This document shows, one piece after another, positions 62,972 to 64,000 of a stretch of 64,000 nucleotides of DNA (the stretch's first letter is position 1; every line of letters begins with the position of its first letter). The notes beneath the pieces were generated by a model. That model made no database searches. It was not told the origin of the DNA and saw only the letters and a program-made list of their open reading frames with translations. Position numbers and translations under genes: made by a program. The DNA comes from an uncultured Clostridia bacterium (GTDB lineage Bacteria; Bacillota; Clostridia; Monoglobales; Monoglobaceae): contig CAKSFQ010000010.1 of NCBI GenBank assembly GCA_934454115.1, forward strand, positions 1 through 64,000, read 5' to 3'.

Positions 62972-64000
62972 TTATCCGATCATATCAAAAAAGTTCATCT
63001 GACTGCTCTCCGGCAGGTCTTTTAAGACGCCGTTTTCGCCCAGGACCTCCAGCACCGCCTTGTTGACCCCGGCGCGGATTTTCAAATCCTCCTGGGAGAG
63101 GAACGGGCCGGCCTTCGCCGCCTCCATCATCGCATCCGCAGCGGCGTCGCCGACGCCGGCAAACGCATTCAGCGGCGGCAGAATGGCGTCTCCCACCTTT
63201 TGGAACTTTCTTGCATGTGACTTGTATAAATCCACCGGCAAAAACGTAATGCCGCGCTCGTACATTTCCAGACAGATCTCTAAAATGGTGTAGAGCGATT
63301 TTTCGTTGGCGGACATTTTTTCGGATTTCATGTTCAGCTTTCGCATTTCGTTGCGCACCGTCTCCACGCCGTGCGTCATCAGCGCCGCGTCAAAAAGGTC
63401 GGCGCGCACGGTAAAATAGGCGATATAAAACTCGACCGGATAATGGATTTTAAACCAGGCAATCCGAAACGCCATCATGACATAGGCGGCGGCATGCGCC
63501 TTCGGGAACATGTATTTGATCTTTTTACAGGAGTCTAAGTACCAGTCCGGGATACTGCTTTGGGCGCGGATTGCCTGCTCATATTCCGGCGGCATACCCT
63601 CCTTGGCGGCACGGCCTTTGCGGACAAACTCCATGATCTTAAATGCCATGCCCGGCTCTAAGCCGTGCTGAATCAAAAAGACCATAATATCGTCACGCAG
63701 TCCGATCACCTCAGACAGCGTTGCTTTTTTTGCCTTGATGAGATCCTGGGCATTGTTCAGCCACACATCGGTACCGTGCGACAGACCTGAAATAATCAAA
63801 AGCTCAACAAAGGTGGACGGTTTGGTTTCAACCAGCATACCGCGGACAAAGGAGGTGCCAAACTCCGGCACACCGAAGGTGCCGACCTCGCTCCCGATCT
63901 GATCCGGCTTTACGCCCAGCGCCTCCGTCCCGGAAAACAGGCTCATGGTGTCCTTGTCGTCCAGCGGAATCTCCATGGCGTTCACACCGGTCAAGTCCTC
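62972..64000 (-). CDS. polC: DNA polymerase III alpha subunit, PolC type (C-terminal part, cut by window edge)
   Basis: The visible 342 residues are the C-terminal part of the Gram-positive replicative polymerase. They include AMEIPLDDKDTMSLFSGTEAL, whose first half AMEIPLDDKD is characteristic, plus GTEFV-like EFGTSFVRGMLVETKP, MFPKAHAAAYVMMAFRIAWF and a final QMNFFDMIG. The frame is open to base 64000, so the start lies outside. The PolC exonuclease and palm regions would be on the other side. It is divergently spaced 39 bases from tex on the same strand (tex is downstream). Confidence 0.93.
   Translation of the reverse strand, partial: EDLTGVNAMEIPLDDKDTMSLFSGTEALGVKPDQIGSEVGTFGVPEFGTSFVRGMLVETKPSTFVELLIISGLSHGTDVWLNNAQDLIKAKKATLSEVIGLRDDIMVFLIQHGLEPGMAFKIMEFVRKGRAAKEGMPPEYEQAIRAQSSIPDWYLDSCKKIKYMFPKAHAAAYVMMAFRIAWFKIHYPVEFYIAYFTVRADLFDAALMTHGVETVRNEMRKLNMKSEKMSANEKSLYTILEICLEMYERGITFLPVDLYKSHARKFQKVGDAILPPLNAFAGVGDAAADAMMEAAKAGPFLSQEDLKIRAGVNKAVLEVLGENGVLKDLPESSQMNFFDMIG

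Overview
The window comes from a low-to-mid GC, spore-forming Gram-positive bacterium of the class Clostridia. This rests on the complete str-S10-spc-alpha ribosomal superoperon in Firmicutes order, strong sigma-A promoters (several TTGACA-17-TATAAT), ger germination and spm spore-maturation genes, a PolC-type polymerase end, a dimeric-type GlyRS, pyruvate phosphate dikinase and an S-layer-homology (SLH) surface protein. An Oscillospirales-like genus is a guess; no rRNA is present to test it.

Layout. 1-1100: a repeat edge, a small lipoprotein and an XRE regulator. 1195-6190: str operon (L7Ae-like, rpsL, rpsG, fusA, tuf). 6418-9231: a large secreted DNRLRE/Ig-like surface protein wedged between tuf and rpsJ. 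9428-26222: S10/spc/alpha genes from rpsJ to rplQ, with secY, adk, map, a KOW protein, infA and rpoA, and a second strong promoter before rpmJ. 26303-31581: a promoter, a cobalamin riboswitch with a terminator, and two secreted proteins. The second protein combines a GLUG beta-helix, an alpha/alpha-barrel-like region, a DUF4430 domain and three SLH domains. 31680-36589: a ribokinase-AraC fusion, gerAA and a GerAB-GerAC fusion. 36626-37004: an AbrB-family regulator. 37345-42305 (minus strand): glyS, an Orn/Lys/Arg decarboxylase-like gene, holB and ricT. 42392-43491: spmA-spmB. 43557-47713 (minus): HPr-like, tadA, ppdK, nitroreductase. 47843-51846: mtaB, a queuosine-precursor-type transporter and NAD+ synthetase. 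51854-54603 (minus): tetR and a Pmp-like beta-helix protein under one promoter with a palindromic operator. 54685-58001: ruvC (minus), then argG-argH (plus). 58025-64000: hup, a 1-kb repeat island, a small alarmone synthetase, an XRE regulator, tex and the 3' part of polC.

Most interesting system: the AdoCbl-type riboswitch at about 26350-26545 controls a cell-surface protein whose alpha/alpha barrel followed by DUF4430 parallels the two-domain layout of animal intrinsic factor and transcobalamin. I infer an SLH-anchored corrinoid capture protein with a secreted beta-helix partner.

Three non-coding repeat families occur. R1 (ends 1-102, 34531-34590, 58647-59198) has inverted ends of about 27 bp. 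R2 (106-231, 26750-26812, 58726-59002) is MITE-like, and the full R2 copy lies inside an R1 copy. R3 (37007-37333) is bounded by palindromic terminator hairpins. One R1 copy encodes the last codons and stop of gerAA.

All calls are from reading the sequence and conceptual translations. No database search was run, so domain names rest on recognised motifs.
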